The translations under genes were made by a program, and so were the position numbers. Below the pieces are notes generated by a model, which saw only the letters and a list, made by a program, of their open reading frames with translations, was not told the DNA's origin and ran no database searches. From assembly GCF_000284295.1 (NCBI RefSeq), contig NC_017093.1, positions 4,898,001-4,962,000 of the forward strand: a DNA stretch of 64,000 bases, given 5' to 3'. Of this stretch, positions 8,401 through 15,669 are shown one piece after another. How positions within the stretch are numbered: position 1 is the first letter of the stretch; every line of letters starts with the position of its first letter. The DNA comes from Actinoplanes missouriensis 431 (lineage in GTDB: Bacteria > Actinomycetota > Actinomycetes > Mycobacteriales > Micromonosporaceae).

Positions 8401-9548
8401 TCGAGTTCTTCGCGGTCGCCGGCCTCCGCACGGGCGCGCAGCTCGTCGAGCGGCCCCATGATCAGCGTGAGCGGGGTACGGAACTCGTGGCTGATGTTGG
8501 AGAAGAAGGTGGTCTTCGCGCGGTCCAGTTCGGCCAGTTCCTCGGCCCGGCGCTGCTGTGCCTGGTAGCTGCGGGCGCTGGCGATCCCGGCGGCGACGTG
8601 CCCGGCGGTCAGGTCGAGGAAGCCGCGGTACTGCTCGTCCAGGGCGCGGTACCGGTTCAGGCCCGCGACCAGGAAGCCGTAGGGCGCGCCGCCCTGCCGC
8701 GGCAGGGGCACGAGCAGCGCCTGCGACGGCGGTTCCGCCCAGTCGCCCGCGGGCAGGCCGGCGCCGGTCAGGTCGGTGCCGGCCGGATCTGAGCCGGCCA
8801 GATCGATCAGCGCCGGCTCGGGCCGGCCCGGCCAGATCCCGTCCGGCTCGGCGACCATCGGCGCGGCCGGGTGCCCGGCCGGGATCCCGGTCGACGACGC
8901 GAGCCGGGCGGTGCCGTCCTCGGCGTACAGATAGGTGAGCGTGAACGGCAGGTCCTTGAGGTTCTTGCCGAGCTGCTGGGCGGTGAACGTCAGCATCTCC
9001 TGCTCGGTGCGGACCACGCTCGGGTCGGAGCCGAGGTCACGCAGCGTGGCCATCCGCCGCTCACCGATCACCCGGTCGGTGTCCTCGCTGACCACGCAGA
9101 GCATCCCGACGAGCGCGCCGTCGTCGTCGCGCAGCGGACTGTAGGAGAAGGTGTGATACGTCTCCTCGGAGTAGCCGGACCGTTCCAGGAAGAGCAGCAG
9201 CCCCTCGTCCCAGGTCGCCTCGCCGGTGCGCAGCACGTTCTCGATCCGGGGTCCGATGTCGCCCCAGATCTCCTTCCACACCTCGTTCGCCGGGCGGCCG
9301 AGCGCCCACGGATATTTCCGCCCGAGGGTGTCGCGCCGGTAGGCCGCGTTGCAGAAGAACGTCAGCTCCGGCCCCCACGCCATCCACATCGGGAAGCGGG
9401 AGGACAGCAGGATGCTCACCGCGGTGCGCAGGCTCTGCGGCCACCGCTCCGGGTCGCCGAGCGGCGTCCGGTCCCAGTCCATCGCGGCCAGGTCCCGGCC
9501 CACATCCCCACCCGCAGCGAAGACATCCGCCGCAGCCGTACCGCTCAT
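5466..9548 (-). CDS. hybrid sensor: PAS-GAF-histidine kinase-receiver-PAS-GAF-SpoIIE phosphatase-RsbW kinase
   Basis: A 1360-aa cytoplasmic signalling protein joining two-component and partner-switching modules. Order: PAS-like sensor (about 30-170), GAF (about 180-340), HisKA with FFSNISHEFRTPLTL (about 370), HATPase with NLLSNALKF (about 490), receiver with VLVADDNADMRDYL and phospho-acceptor in DLVVSDVMMPEMDG (about 640-760), PAS (about 790-910), GAF (about 930-1060), PP2C/SpoIIE with GGDWYDTV and VVGDCVGHGLPAA (about 1070-1230), and an RsbW-like HATPase with ACANAIEHGH (about 1260-1350). Start ATG 9548 has GGGGAG about 11 nt upstream. The neighbouring STAS protein is the likely substrate of the last two domains. 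A short degenerate repeat (DLAGSDPAGTDLTGAG) lies in the first GAF region. Confidence 0.92.
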   Translation of the reverse strand: MSGTAAADVFAAGGDVGRDLAAMDWDRTPLGDPERWPQSLRTAVSILLSSRFPMWMAWGPELTFFCNAAYRRDTLGRKYPWALGRPANEVWKEIWGDIGPRIENVLRTGEATWDEGLLLFLERSGYSEETYHTFSYSPLRDDDGALVGMLCVVSEDTDRVIGERRMATLRDLGSDPSVVRTEQEMLTFTAQQLGKNLKDLPFTLTYLYAEDGTARLASSTGIPAGHPAAPMVAEPDGIWPGRPEPALIDLAGSDPAGTDLTGAGLPAGDWAEPPSQALLVPLPRQGGAPYGFLVAGLNRYRALDEQYRGFLDLTAGHVAAGIASARSYQAQQRRAEELAELDRAKTTFFSNISHEFRTPLTLIMGPLDELRARAEAGDREELDVMWRNGLRLGKLVNALLDFSRLEAGRMQARYEPVDLAATTAELASVFRSAVERAGLSYEVDCPPLPGDVYVDRGMWEKVVLNLLSNALKFTFDGGVRVTVRADGDQAVVTIADTGVGVPPEEMARLFERFHRIENARSRSNEGSGIGLALVKELVLLHGGTVEAQSTPDRGTTFTIRLPFGPAHLPAGSVVPAAGDAAAVSATADPFVQEALRWLPSDADLPADAPGPVGGDTASVLVADDNADMRDYLVRLLRSAGHRVTAVADGRQALDAARADVPDLVVSDVMMPEMDGLQLVAALRAEGRTAGVPVLLLSARAGQEAAIEGLDAGADDYLFKPFSAAELLARVRANVELARLRNHHSRWRTALVESLQEAFFVCDEDGAVIEVNAAFADTLGYGPDGLPYHAVHPWWPDPVADADAYRQVADAFAMLVHDQHGTYTIPVDHADGHRLWVAAAFSQVRDPETGRKVIVGTFRDVTDEHYAIQRESAVASLSLRLSRADDVRGALAGALDEMRDLWNLDSASAVIFDGATDPRVVATDPAVTWESLPHAAITALRDGPALTPGGNAGISLEHPDGVMVVWLELGERRPFTDPDRTLLALLAGHLGQALRRVHQIDQQRETALALQRAILGPAQLPAGFAVRYEPATRPLRVGGDWYDTVTLPDGRIGIVVGDCVGHGLPAATVMGQLRSACRALLLQDTGPARTLTALDRFAALLPGAACATVFCGVLDPATGHLVYSSAGHPPPIAAHADGTIELLDRGRSRPLAIRPTLPRDEAEYRMPARATLLLYTDGLVERRRQPLTAGIDAATEAVRLGRSTPIEDLASEVMTRLAPETGYDDDVALLLYRQPGPLELEFPAEASRLAPVRTALRGWLERCGIDPVTTQNVLVAAGEACANAIEHGHREKAGQIRLRAAATAENLRLTVVDNGSWRAPRPAENPYRGRGLMLMKAFMHHVTVTTGIAGTTIDMQARIVP

Positions 9549-9817
9549 GAGCCCACGTTCTCCCCGCATCGCGCCGATCGGGCCGCCCGACCTCACATCA
9601 ACCGGCCCGCACACAACGTAGCCGACAAGCCGGAGTCCGGCTCACGCACGTTCGAAGGACTTCGCCCCGATCACCCCTTTCAAAACATCGATCCGGTACG
9701 CGTTCGCGTCTCCCCAGCCGCACACCCGCCGTCACCGGCAGTCCGGCGACCGGCCAGGCGGTGGTCCGGCGGTCACCCCGCTTCCGGCGGCCCGGCGGGG
9801 CCGCGCTCGGGCCCCTG

Positions 9818-10176
9818 TCACCCCAACCGGTTCACCCAGAGCCACGCGCGGAGGTAGCCGTACTCGCTGCCGCTGTAGACGTAGTGCCAGGCCGGCGACG
9901 GCGCGACGACCGGCCCGAGCTCGTCGATGATCGCCTTGGCGGCACCGGGTCGCCGGGCAGGGCCCGCTGGACCGCCCGCTCGACGGCCTCGGCGGCCAGC
10001 CCGGTCCGATAGCGGAAGGCGCGGGCCTGGTCCGGCGTGGTGTTCGCCGCGGACGGCCCGGTGGCGGGCCTCCCGCTCGTACGGGTCCTGCGGCGGCAGG
10101 CCTCCACGAACGCGGGGTGGTCCGGGATCGGGCCGCGGAACATCGCGTGGAACAGGTAGCGCGCCAGACTCGTCAC
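9818..10176 (-). pseudogene. hypothetical gene with a probable 1-nt frameshift
   Basis: From GTG 10176 (4-bp overlap with the upstream esterase stop) the frame reads MTSLARYLFHAMFRGPIPDH and is coding-like to LPGDP near 9955. There it turns into a Ser/Arg-rich shadow frame. In the shifted frame a natural C-terminus appears at once (AKAIIDELGPVVAPSPAWHY, then VYSGSEYGYLRAWLWVNRLG) and ends at TGA 9818. Restoring one G near 9950-9960 (CCCGGT to CCCGGGT) would give a continuous protein of about 119 aa. This is either a recent mutation or a sequencing error. No family recognised. Confidence 0.7.
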
Positions 10177-11159
10177 CGCGCGATGATATTCGCTTCCATC
10201 ACATCGATGACGTCCGCCGCGGCCACCGTGAACGGCTCGCCCAGACAGCCGTGCGCGGCGCTCGGCTCCAGGTGCTCGGTCACCGCGACGCCGGCCGCCC
10301 GCAGGCTCGCCGTGAACGCCTCGCCGGAGCTGCGCAGGGTGTCGTGCTCGCAGTTCACGATCAGGGCCGGCGGCAGGCCGGTCAGGTCGCCGTTGGCCGG
10401 GAACGCGTACGGGTCGTCGAGGTCCTCGGCGTAGTGCCGGCTCATCGCGGCGACCCAGCCCGGCGAGAAGTAGACGGCGGCCCGGTTGTCCCGGATCGCG
10501 GCGAGCCGGGCCGGCTCCCAGCGCGGCAGCTCGGCGTGCACGCAGGGATAGATGAGCGCCAGCTTCGCGGGCGGCTGCCCGGCGCCGTCGCGCAGCCGTT
10601 TCGCCACCCCGGCCGCCAGGTTCGCGCCGGCGCTGGCCCCGCCGAGGCAGAGCCGCTCGGGCGGCACGCCGAGCAGGTCCGCGTTCGCCACCGCCCAGGT
10701 CCAGCCGGTGAGCACGTCGTCCGAGCCGGCCGGGTACCGCACCCCGTGCAGCGCCTTGCGGTAGTCCAGGGTCAGCACCGGGATCCCGCGCGCGGCCAGG
10801 GCCAGCCCGACGAAGTGCGCCTCGGCCATGGTCAGGGACCCGCTGACGAACGCGCCGCCGTGCACCCAGACGAACCCGGGACCCTGCTCCTGCCGGGTGC
10901 CGCGGTAGAGCCGGGCCGGGACACCCGCCGACACGTCGGTCACGGTCACCGCGGCGAGCTGCGGGAACCTCTCGAACAGCTCGGCGTCGGTCGGCCCGGT
11001 CTCCGGCAGGTCACCGGCGATCTCCAGCATCCGCACGTAGTCCGGCACCGGCGGCAGCTCCCCGCCGGCCGCCCGCGCCAGCAGCGCCCGGCGCAGCGGC
11101 CGGGGCAGCTTGCCGAGCCCTTTCATCGCGTACCCAAGCACAGTCCCGGTGGCCGTCAT
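10173..11159 (-). CDS. alpha/beta hydrolase, HSL-type (family IV) esterase
   Basis: Hydrolyses short-chain esters; the natural substrate is unknown. The 328-aa protein has the family's oxyanion HGG motif (VWVHGGAFVSGS, about residue 90), the nucleophile elbow CLGGASAGANLAA (about 165), an acid in NCEHDTLRS (about 275) and the histidine in PSAAHGCLGE (about 305). Start ATG 11159 (MTATGTVLGYAMKGL) was preferred over an extension of 21 residues upstream that has no coding character. It overlaps the frameshifted gene downstream by 4 bp, so both are probably one operon. Confidence 0.9.
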   Translation of the reverse strand: MTATGTVLGYAMKGLGKLPRPLRRALLARAAGGELPPVPDYVRMLEIAGDLPETGPTDAELFERFPQLAAVTVTDVSAGVPARLYRGTRQEQGPGFVWVHGGAFVSGSLTMAEAHFVGLALAARGIPVLTLDYRKALHGVRYPAGSDDVLTGWTWAVANADLLGVPPERLCLGGASAGANLAAGVAKRLRDGAGQPPAKLALIYPCVHAELPRWEPARLAAIRDNRAAVYFSPGWVAAMSRHYAEDLDDPYAFPANGDLTGLPPALIVNCEHDTLRSSGEAFTASLRAAGVAVTEHLEPSAAHGCLGEPFTVAAADVIDVMEANIIAR

Positions 11160-11231
11160 GGGTACCCAAGCTAGACCCTGCCGCGCCCGACCGCCGCGAC
11201 GACAGGCCCGCCCGTCACCCACCCGGCACGG

Positions 11232-11299
11232 GTCACCCGGCTAGGCAAGTCACCCGGCTAGGCAAGTCACCCGGCGAGGCAAGTCACCCGGCGAGGCCA
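11232..11299. repeat. 17-bp tandem repeat, four copies
   Basis: Four abutting copies of gtcacccggcwaggcaa run from 11232 to 11299 between the esterase gene and the nitronate monooxygenase gene. Copies differ at one or two positions only. Confidence 0.92.
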
Positions 11300-11323
11300 G
11301 TCGGCCGGGGGCGGCCAGCGGGG

Positions 11324-12310
11324 TCAGCCGGCGAGGTGTCCGATCAGGTCGGCGACCGGTCCGGTCCGTACACTGCGGAATCCGGTCCCGGCCCACAGGC
11401 TGAGCGCTCCGGCGTCGCCCTTCTCCGCCGCCGCGGCCCGGATCGGCGCGGTCAGATGGTGCACCGCCGGGTACCCGACCGGCGCCGCCGCCGTGTGCTC
11501 CTCGATGAACCGGTTGCGCAGCCCGCGTGCCGGCTGCCCGGTGAACGCCCTGGTCACCACGGTCTCGGTGAACTCGCCGGAGAGCATCGCGGCCCGCTGC
11601 GCCGGCCGGGTGCCGGCCTCGTCGGCGAGCAGGAACGCGGTCCCGCACTGGACCGCGGCCGCCCCGGCGGTCAGCAGCGCGTGCACGTCCCCGGGGCGGC
11701 CGACGCCACCGGCCGCGACCACCGGCAGGTCGGTCACGGCGAGCACCTCGGCGAGGACGTCCACCGCCGTGCTCGCGCCCGCGTATCCGCCCGGGTCGGT
11801 GGTGGAGGCGTGGCCGCCGGCGGTCCCGCCCTGCGCGATCAGCACGTCCGGCCCGGCGGCGAGGGCGGCCCGCGCCTCCCGTGCCGAGGTCACCGTGATC
11901 AGCACGGTCGACCCGGCGTCGTGCAGCGCCCGGACCACCGACGGATCGGGCACCCCGAAAGTGAAGCTCACCAGCGGAACCCGGTACGTCACCGCGAGCT
12001 CCACCTTCGCCGCGAAGTGGTCGTCGTCGTCCAGGCGCAGCGGGGGCAGGTCCACCCCGTACCGTTCGGCCTCGCTCGACAGCCGCCGCCGGTACGCCTC
12101 GATCGGCGCCGGGTCGGCGGGCGGTGGCGCCGGCACGAAGATGTTCAGCCCGTGCGCGATGGTCGCCACCGCGCGCAGCTCGCCCTCCACCGCGTCCGGC
12201 GTCTTGTACCCGGCGGCCAGGAACCCGAGCGCCCCGGCCCGGTCGGCCGCCGCGACGAGCGCGACGGTGCTGGGCCCACCCGCCATCGGCGCCACGATCA
12301 CTTCCCGCAT
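11324..12310 (-). CDS. nitronate monooxygenase (2-nitropropane dioxygenase family)
   Basis: FMN-dependent TIM-barrel enzyme that oxidises alkyl nitronates such as propionate-3-nitronate. The 328-aa protein begins MREVIVAPMAGGPS, the usual FMN-binding start, and shows the QGGTAGGHAS loop with the catalytic histidine (about 168-177) and the phosphate-binding GGVGRPGDVHALLTAGA (about 205-222). The length is typical. It stands alone, with a tandem repeat downstream and an inverted repeat upstream. Confidence 0.92.
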   Translation of the reverse strand: MREVIVAPMAGGPSTVALVAAADRAGALGFLAAGYKTPDAVEGELRAVATIAHGLNIFVPAPPPADPAPIEAYRRRLSSEAERYGVDLPPLRLDDDDHFAAKVELAVTYRVPLVSFTFGVPDPSVVRALHDAGSTVLITVTSAREARAALAAGPDVLIAQGGTAGGHASTTDPGGYAGASTAVDVLAEVLAVTDLPVVAAGGVGRPGDVHALLTAGAAAVQCGTAFLLADEAGTRPAQRAAMLSGEFTETVVTRAFTGQPARGLRNRFIEEHTAAAPVGYPAVHHLTAPIRAAAAEKGDAGALSLWAGTGFRSVRTGPVADLIGHLAG

Positions 12311-12383
12311 GCCGCGACCCTACAACCGCACGCCCGCACCAGCGTGCGCAGTCGAGGCACGCTCCACGCGGCGGAACACCCCT

Positions 12384-12426
12384 GCGTGTGGAGTTCGGGC
12401 GCGCTGCGCACCTCGACTCCACACGC
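12384..12426. repeat. 11-bp inverted repeat, relative of the 3688-3740 element
   Basis: gcgtgtggagt (12384-12394) pairs perfectly with actccacacgc (12416-12426) across 21 nt. It lies between the end of the ABC permease (12452) and the start of the nitronate monooxygenase gene, so it could act as a terminator for the permease operon. It shares the cgtgtgga/tccacacg core with the element at 3688-3740. Confidence 0.65.
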
Positions 12427-12451
12427 GATCGGGTGGCCGGCCGGCGCCGGC

Positions 12452-13771
12452 TCAGGCTCGCACCGCCGCCGTGGCCGGGCCGCGGACCGCGCGCCGGGTG
12501 GTGCCGATCATCGCCGCGCCGGTGAGGACCAGCGCCACTGTCACCACCAGCAGATACGCGGCCGGTCCGGTCTCCGGCCACACCCGGTCGATCCGGGCCG
12601 CCCCGAACGGCAGGATGGTGAAGAGCGACGCGACCGACCCGGCCGCCACCCCGGTGACCGTGATCAGCAGCCCTTCCAGCGAGACCATCGTGAGCAGCTG
12701 CCCGCGGGTGGCGCCGGCCAGCCGGTGCTGCCCGAACTCGCGCCGCCGGTCCGTGGTGGCCGCGACAAGCGTGTTCACCAGCATCACCGCCACGAACAGC
12801 GCGATCATGCCGACCACCACGTAGTTCAGGGTCTGGATGTCCTGCGCGTACGCGGGCTGCGCCTGACCGGCCGACGCCTCGTCCTCGACCGCCTGCATGT
12901 AGACGGTGCCGGTGGCGATCCCGGTGAACACCACGACCGGCATCACGGCGGCGGCCAGCTGCCGGGCGCGGCTGCGGGCGGCCGTGACCGCGAGCTCTCC
13001 GGCGGCGCCGCCGAGGGCCCGCAGCGGGGCGCCGAGCACGGCGGCGGTCAGGCGCAGCAGTTCCGGGGCGAGCAGGGCCAGCCCGATCGACGCCCAGATC
13101 CCGGCCTGCCCGGCGGTCTGCATCGCGTCGATGCCCTTGCCGTCCATGAGGGTGGCGGTCAGCACCGCGCAGTTCGCGCCGGCCAGCAGGAACAGCGTGG
13201 CGCCGATTCGGCGCAGGCGAGGCCGGGGCGGTCGGGCGGCGGCGTTCCGTCCGCTACGGCGGGCCGCCGCGACCGCCGCGACGAGGCTGCCGAGCAGCGT
13301 GACGCCGAACCCGATGCCCAGCGCGACCGGGCCGAACGCCGCGTCGACCCCGGCGGCGACCTGGCCGGTGTCGCGGAGCAGGCCGACCAGGACCCGGCCG
13401 AGGAGCAGCCCGACCGGCATGGCCACCGTGGCGGCGAGCAGCGCCACGGCCACCGCCTCACCGATGATCATGCGGCGGAGTTGCGGCCCGGTGGCGCCGA
13501 GCCGGCGCAGCAGCGCGACGTGGCCGGCCCGCTGCCGTGCGGCCAGCGACAGGGTGGAGGTCACCGCGAACGCCACGATGACCAGGCACCAGCCGCCGCC
13601 GATGCTCGCCGTGGTGGTCAGCGACTCGGCCCCGGCCGTGTCCGCGCCGTCCGCGGTGTCGATCAGGGACCCGAAACCCATCAGCAGGGCGGCGCCGAGG
13701 AACGCGGAGAGGAAGGTGGCGGCGAACCCGCCGGGGCGGTGCCGCAGGTTGCGCAGCGCGACGGCGATCAT
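12452..13771 (-). CDS. ABC transporter permease, FtsX/MacB-like
   Basis: A 439-aa inner-membrane protein starting MIAVALRNLRHRPGG, with about eight predicted membrane segments in two FtsX-like halves; the second half carries VVGMIALFVAVMLVNTLVAA and the conserved RRREFGQHRLAGATRGQL. Such permeases work with a MacB/LolD-type ATPase to export lipids, peptides or antibiotics. Its ATG overlaps the ATPase stop by 4 bp. The substrate is unknown; control by the divergent GntR-TetR regulator is likely from the shared operator region. Confidence 0.88.
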   Translation of the reverse strand: MIAVALRNLRHRPGGFAATFLSAFLGAALLMGFGSLIDTADGADTAGAESLTTTASIGGGWCLVIVAFAVTSTLSLAARQRAGHVALLRRLGATGPQLRRMIIGEAVAVALLAATVAMPVGLLLGRVLVGLLRDTGQVAAGVDAAFGPVALGIGFGVTLLGSLVAAVAAARRSGRNAAARPPRPRLRRIGATLFLLAGANCAVLTATLMDGKGIDAMQTAGQAGIWASIGLALLAPELLRLTAAVLGAPLRALGGAAGELAVTAARSRARQLAAAVMPVVVFTGIATGTVYMQAVEDEASAGQAQPAYAQDIQTLNYVVVGMIALFVAVMLVNTLVAATTDRRREFGQHRLAGATRGQLLTMVSLEGLLITVTGVAAGSVASLFTILPFGAARIDRVWPETGPAAYLLVVTVALVLTGAAMIGTTRRAVRGPATAAVRA

Positions 13772-14514
13772 GCGGCCGCTCCGCTCACACGGGCGGCGGT
13801 GTCGCCGAGGTGGGCGAGGCGTTCGGCGACCGCGTCGGCGGTGGGCGCGGTCATCGAGCCGGCCAGCCTGCCGTCGGCGAGGAAGAGCACCGCGTCCGCG
13901 TACGACGCGGCGACCGGGTCGTGGGTGACCATGACGACGGTCCGGCCGTGCTCGTGCACGACGGCGCGCAGCAGGAGCAGCACGTCCCGGGCGCTGCGCA
14001 GGTCGAGCGCGCCGGTCGGCTCGTCGGCGAAGATCACCGCGGGCTCGGCGACCAGGGCCCGGGCGACCGCGACCCGCTGGCGCTGGCCGCCGGAGAGCTT
14101 CTCCGGCAGGTCGTCCACCCGGTCGCCGAGGCCGAGCCGGTCCAGGACGGCCCGGCAGCGGCGGCGGTCGGCGCGACGGCCGGCGAGGCGCAGCGGCAGC
14201 ACCACGTTCTGCAGCACGGTCAGCGACGGCAGCAGGTTGTAGTCCTGGAAGACGAAGCCGACCCGGTCGCGCCGGAACTTCGTGATCGCGGTGTCGGTGG
14301 TGGCGATCAGTTCGGCGCCGCCGAGGAACACCCGGCCCCCGGTGGGCCGGTCCAGCCCGGCGGCGCACTGCAGCAGGGTGCTCTTGCCGGAGCCGGAGGG
14401 CCCCATCACCGCGGTGAAGGTGCCGCCGGCGAAGGCCGCGCTCACCCCGTCGAGCGCGGTCACCGATCCGTCGTAGGTCTTGGAGAGGTCTTCGACACGA
14501 ACCGCTTCAGTCAT
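13768..14514 (-). CDS. ABC transporter ATP-binding protein, LolD/MacB-like
   Basis: A 248-aa ATPase that powers the FtsX-type permease encoded next to it. It has Walker A GPSGSGKST, Q-loop FVFQDYNLLPSL, signature LSGGQRQR and Walker B VIFADEPTGALD. The start is ATG 14514 (MTEAVRVEDLSKTY). A TACGGT -10 box lies 6 nt upstream with TGACTG 17 nt further, so the mRNA may be leaderless. An upstream in-frame extension of 16 residues runs through the operator region and is unlikely to be translated. Confidence 0.93.
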   Translation of the reverse strand: MTEAVRVEDLSKTYDGSVTALDGVSAAFAGGTFTAVMGPSGSGKSTLLQCAAGLDRPTGGRVFLGGAELIATTDTAITKFRRDRVGFVFQDYNLLPSLTVLQNVVLPLRLAGRRADRRRCRAVLDRLGLGDRVDDLPEKLSGGQRQRVAVARALVAEPAVIFADEPTGALDLRSARDVLLLLRAVVHEHGRTVVMVTHDPVAASYADAVLFLADGRLAGSMTAPTADAVAERLAHLGDTAARVSGAAA

Positions 14515-14520
14515 GCGTAC

Positions 14521-14549
14521 ACCGTATGAGTGCACTACATGCCCAGTCA
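14521..14549 (-). promoter_or_regulatory. probable leaderless promoter of the ABC operon
   Basis: On the minus strand TGACTG (14549-14544), a 17-nt spacer, and TACGGT (14526-14521) precede the ATG at 14514 by 6 nt. The spacer contains gtgcact, half of the palindrome found at 14573-14599, so the divergent regulator may act here. Confidence 0.45.
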
Positions 14550-14572
14550 GTAGTGCTAGCACCCCATCTTGA

Positions 14573-14599
14573 CTAGTGCACCGACACCGGGTGCACTAG
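14573..14599. promoter_or_regulatory. operator of the GntR-TetR regulator
   Basis: ctagtgcacc (14573-14582) and ggtgcactag (14590-14599) form a perfect 10-bp inverted repeat, 7 nt before the regulator's ATG. TTGACT at 14569-14574 is a good -35, so the palindrome covers the promoter and suggests autorepression. Further gtgcact/agtgct half sites lie at 14529-14556 toward the ABC operon. Confidence 0.75.
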
Positions 14600-14605
14600 A
14601 GCACT

Positions 14606-15511
14606 ATGGACGTACCGGTGTTCCGCAGAATCGCCGCAGGCCTCGCCGAGCGGATCGCCTCCGGCGACCTGCCGCCCGGCGCGAAGGTCCCGTCGACCCG
14701 GCAGCTCATGGCCGAGCACGGGATCGCGATGGCCACCGCCACCAAGGTGATCTCCACATTGCGCACCCAGGGTCTGGTGGAGACCCGGACCGGCCTCGGC
14801 ACGGTCGTCGCCGGCGTGCCCCGCTCGGCCGGCGCGCCGATCGACCGGGACCGCGTGGTGCGCACCGCGGTGGCGATCGCCGACGCCGAGGGCCTCGGCG
14901 GCCTCTCCATGCGCCGCCTCGCCGGCGAGCTGCGGATGCCGACCATGTCGCTGTACCGCTACGTCGCCGACAAGGAGGAGCTGGTCCTGCTGATGATCGA
15001 CCGGGTGATGGGCGCCAGCCCGCCACCGGCCGGCCTCTCGCCCGAGCGGGACGGCTGGCGGGCCTGCGTCGAGGCGCTCGCCCGGCTGCAGTGGGCGCTG
15101 TACCGCCGGCACGTCTGGCTGGCCCCGGCGATCTCGTTCACCCGCCCGCTGCTCGCGCCGCACGCGATCGCGCACACCGAGTGGGTGATGCGCGCGATCG
15201 ACGGGCACGGCCTGGACCCGGTCACCCAGTTCCGTACGGCCGTGATGATCGCCAACTACGTGCGCGGCACCGCGGTGAACCTGGAGGACGAGGCGCAGGC
15301 CGAGCAGGACACCGGGATGACCGACCGGCAGTGGATGGCCGCGCAGCAGGAACGGTTCGCCGCGGTGCTCTCCACCGGCCGCCTGCCGATGTTCGCCCGG
15401 TTCCTGGCGGTCGGCGACGACGAGTTCGACCTGGACATCCTCCTCGAGTTCGGCCTCCAGCGGCTCCTCGACGGGCTGGAGCCGCTGCTGACCGGCCCCG
15501 GCGAGGAGTAG
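14606..15511 (+). CDS. double-HTH transcriptional regulator, GntR N-terminus fused to TetR
   Basis: A 301-aa regulator with two DNA-binding domains. Residues about 1-70 are a GntR winged helix (VFRRIAAGLAERIASGDLPP, then PSTRQLMAEHGIAMATATKV). Residues about 88-135 are a TetR helix-turn-helix (LGGLSMRRLAGELRMPTMSL). The rest is a TetR C-terminal ligand domain (about 140-300). The start is ATG 14606, just after the 14573-14599 palindrome, with no Shine-Dalgarno, so it is probably leaderless. It is divergent from the FtsX-type ABC exporter and probably represses it and itself; the inducer is unknown. Confidence 0.88.
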   Translation: MDVPVFRRIAAGLAERIASGDLPPGAKVPSTRQLMAEHGIAMATATKVISTLRTQGLVETRTGLGTVVAGVPRSAGAPIDRDRVVRTAVAIADAEGLGGLSMRRLAGELRMPTMSLYRYVADKEELVLLMIDRVMGASPPPAGLSPERDGWRACVEALARLQWALYRRHVWLAPAISFTRPLLAPHAIAHTEWVMRAIDGHGLDPVTQFRTAVMIANYVRGTAVNLEDEAQAEQDTGMTDRQWMAAQQERFAAVLSTGRLPMFARFLAVGDDEFDLDILLEFGLQRLLDGLEPLLTGPGEE

Positions 15512-15669
15512 GCACGGACGGGGTCGCCCGACCGGCCGCCGCGCCGCCGTCGGACGAGCACAACCTTGCGGCGGATCATCGCGGCGAACGCGGCTGCCCG
15601 GCGATACCGTTCCCGGCTTATCGGCACGAGGCTGAGTTCTAGTCGGAAACCGCCTCGAAAAGGACCCCT

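Noticed and set aside
9549..9817. A gene in the gap before the hybrid sensor
   Set aside because: Open frames in all directions are short, without ribosome sites or coding pattern; probably promoter region only.
11336..14242. A 968-codon open frame on the plus strand
   Set aside because: It is antisense to the nitronate monooxygenase and ABC permease genes, has the arginine/glycine-rich composition of a GC-skew shadow, and shows no domain.
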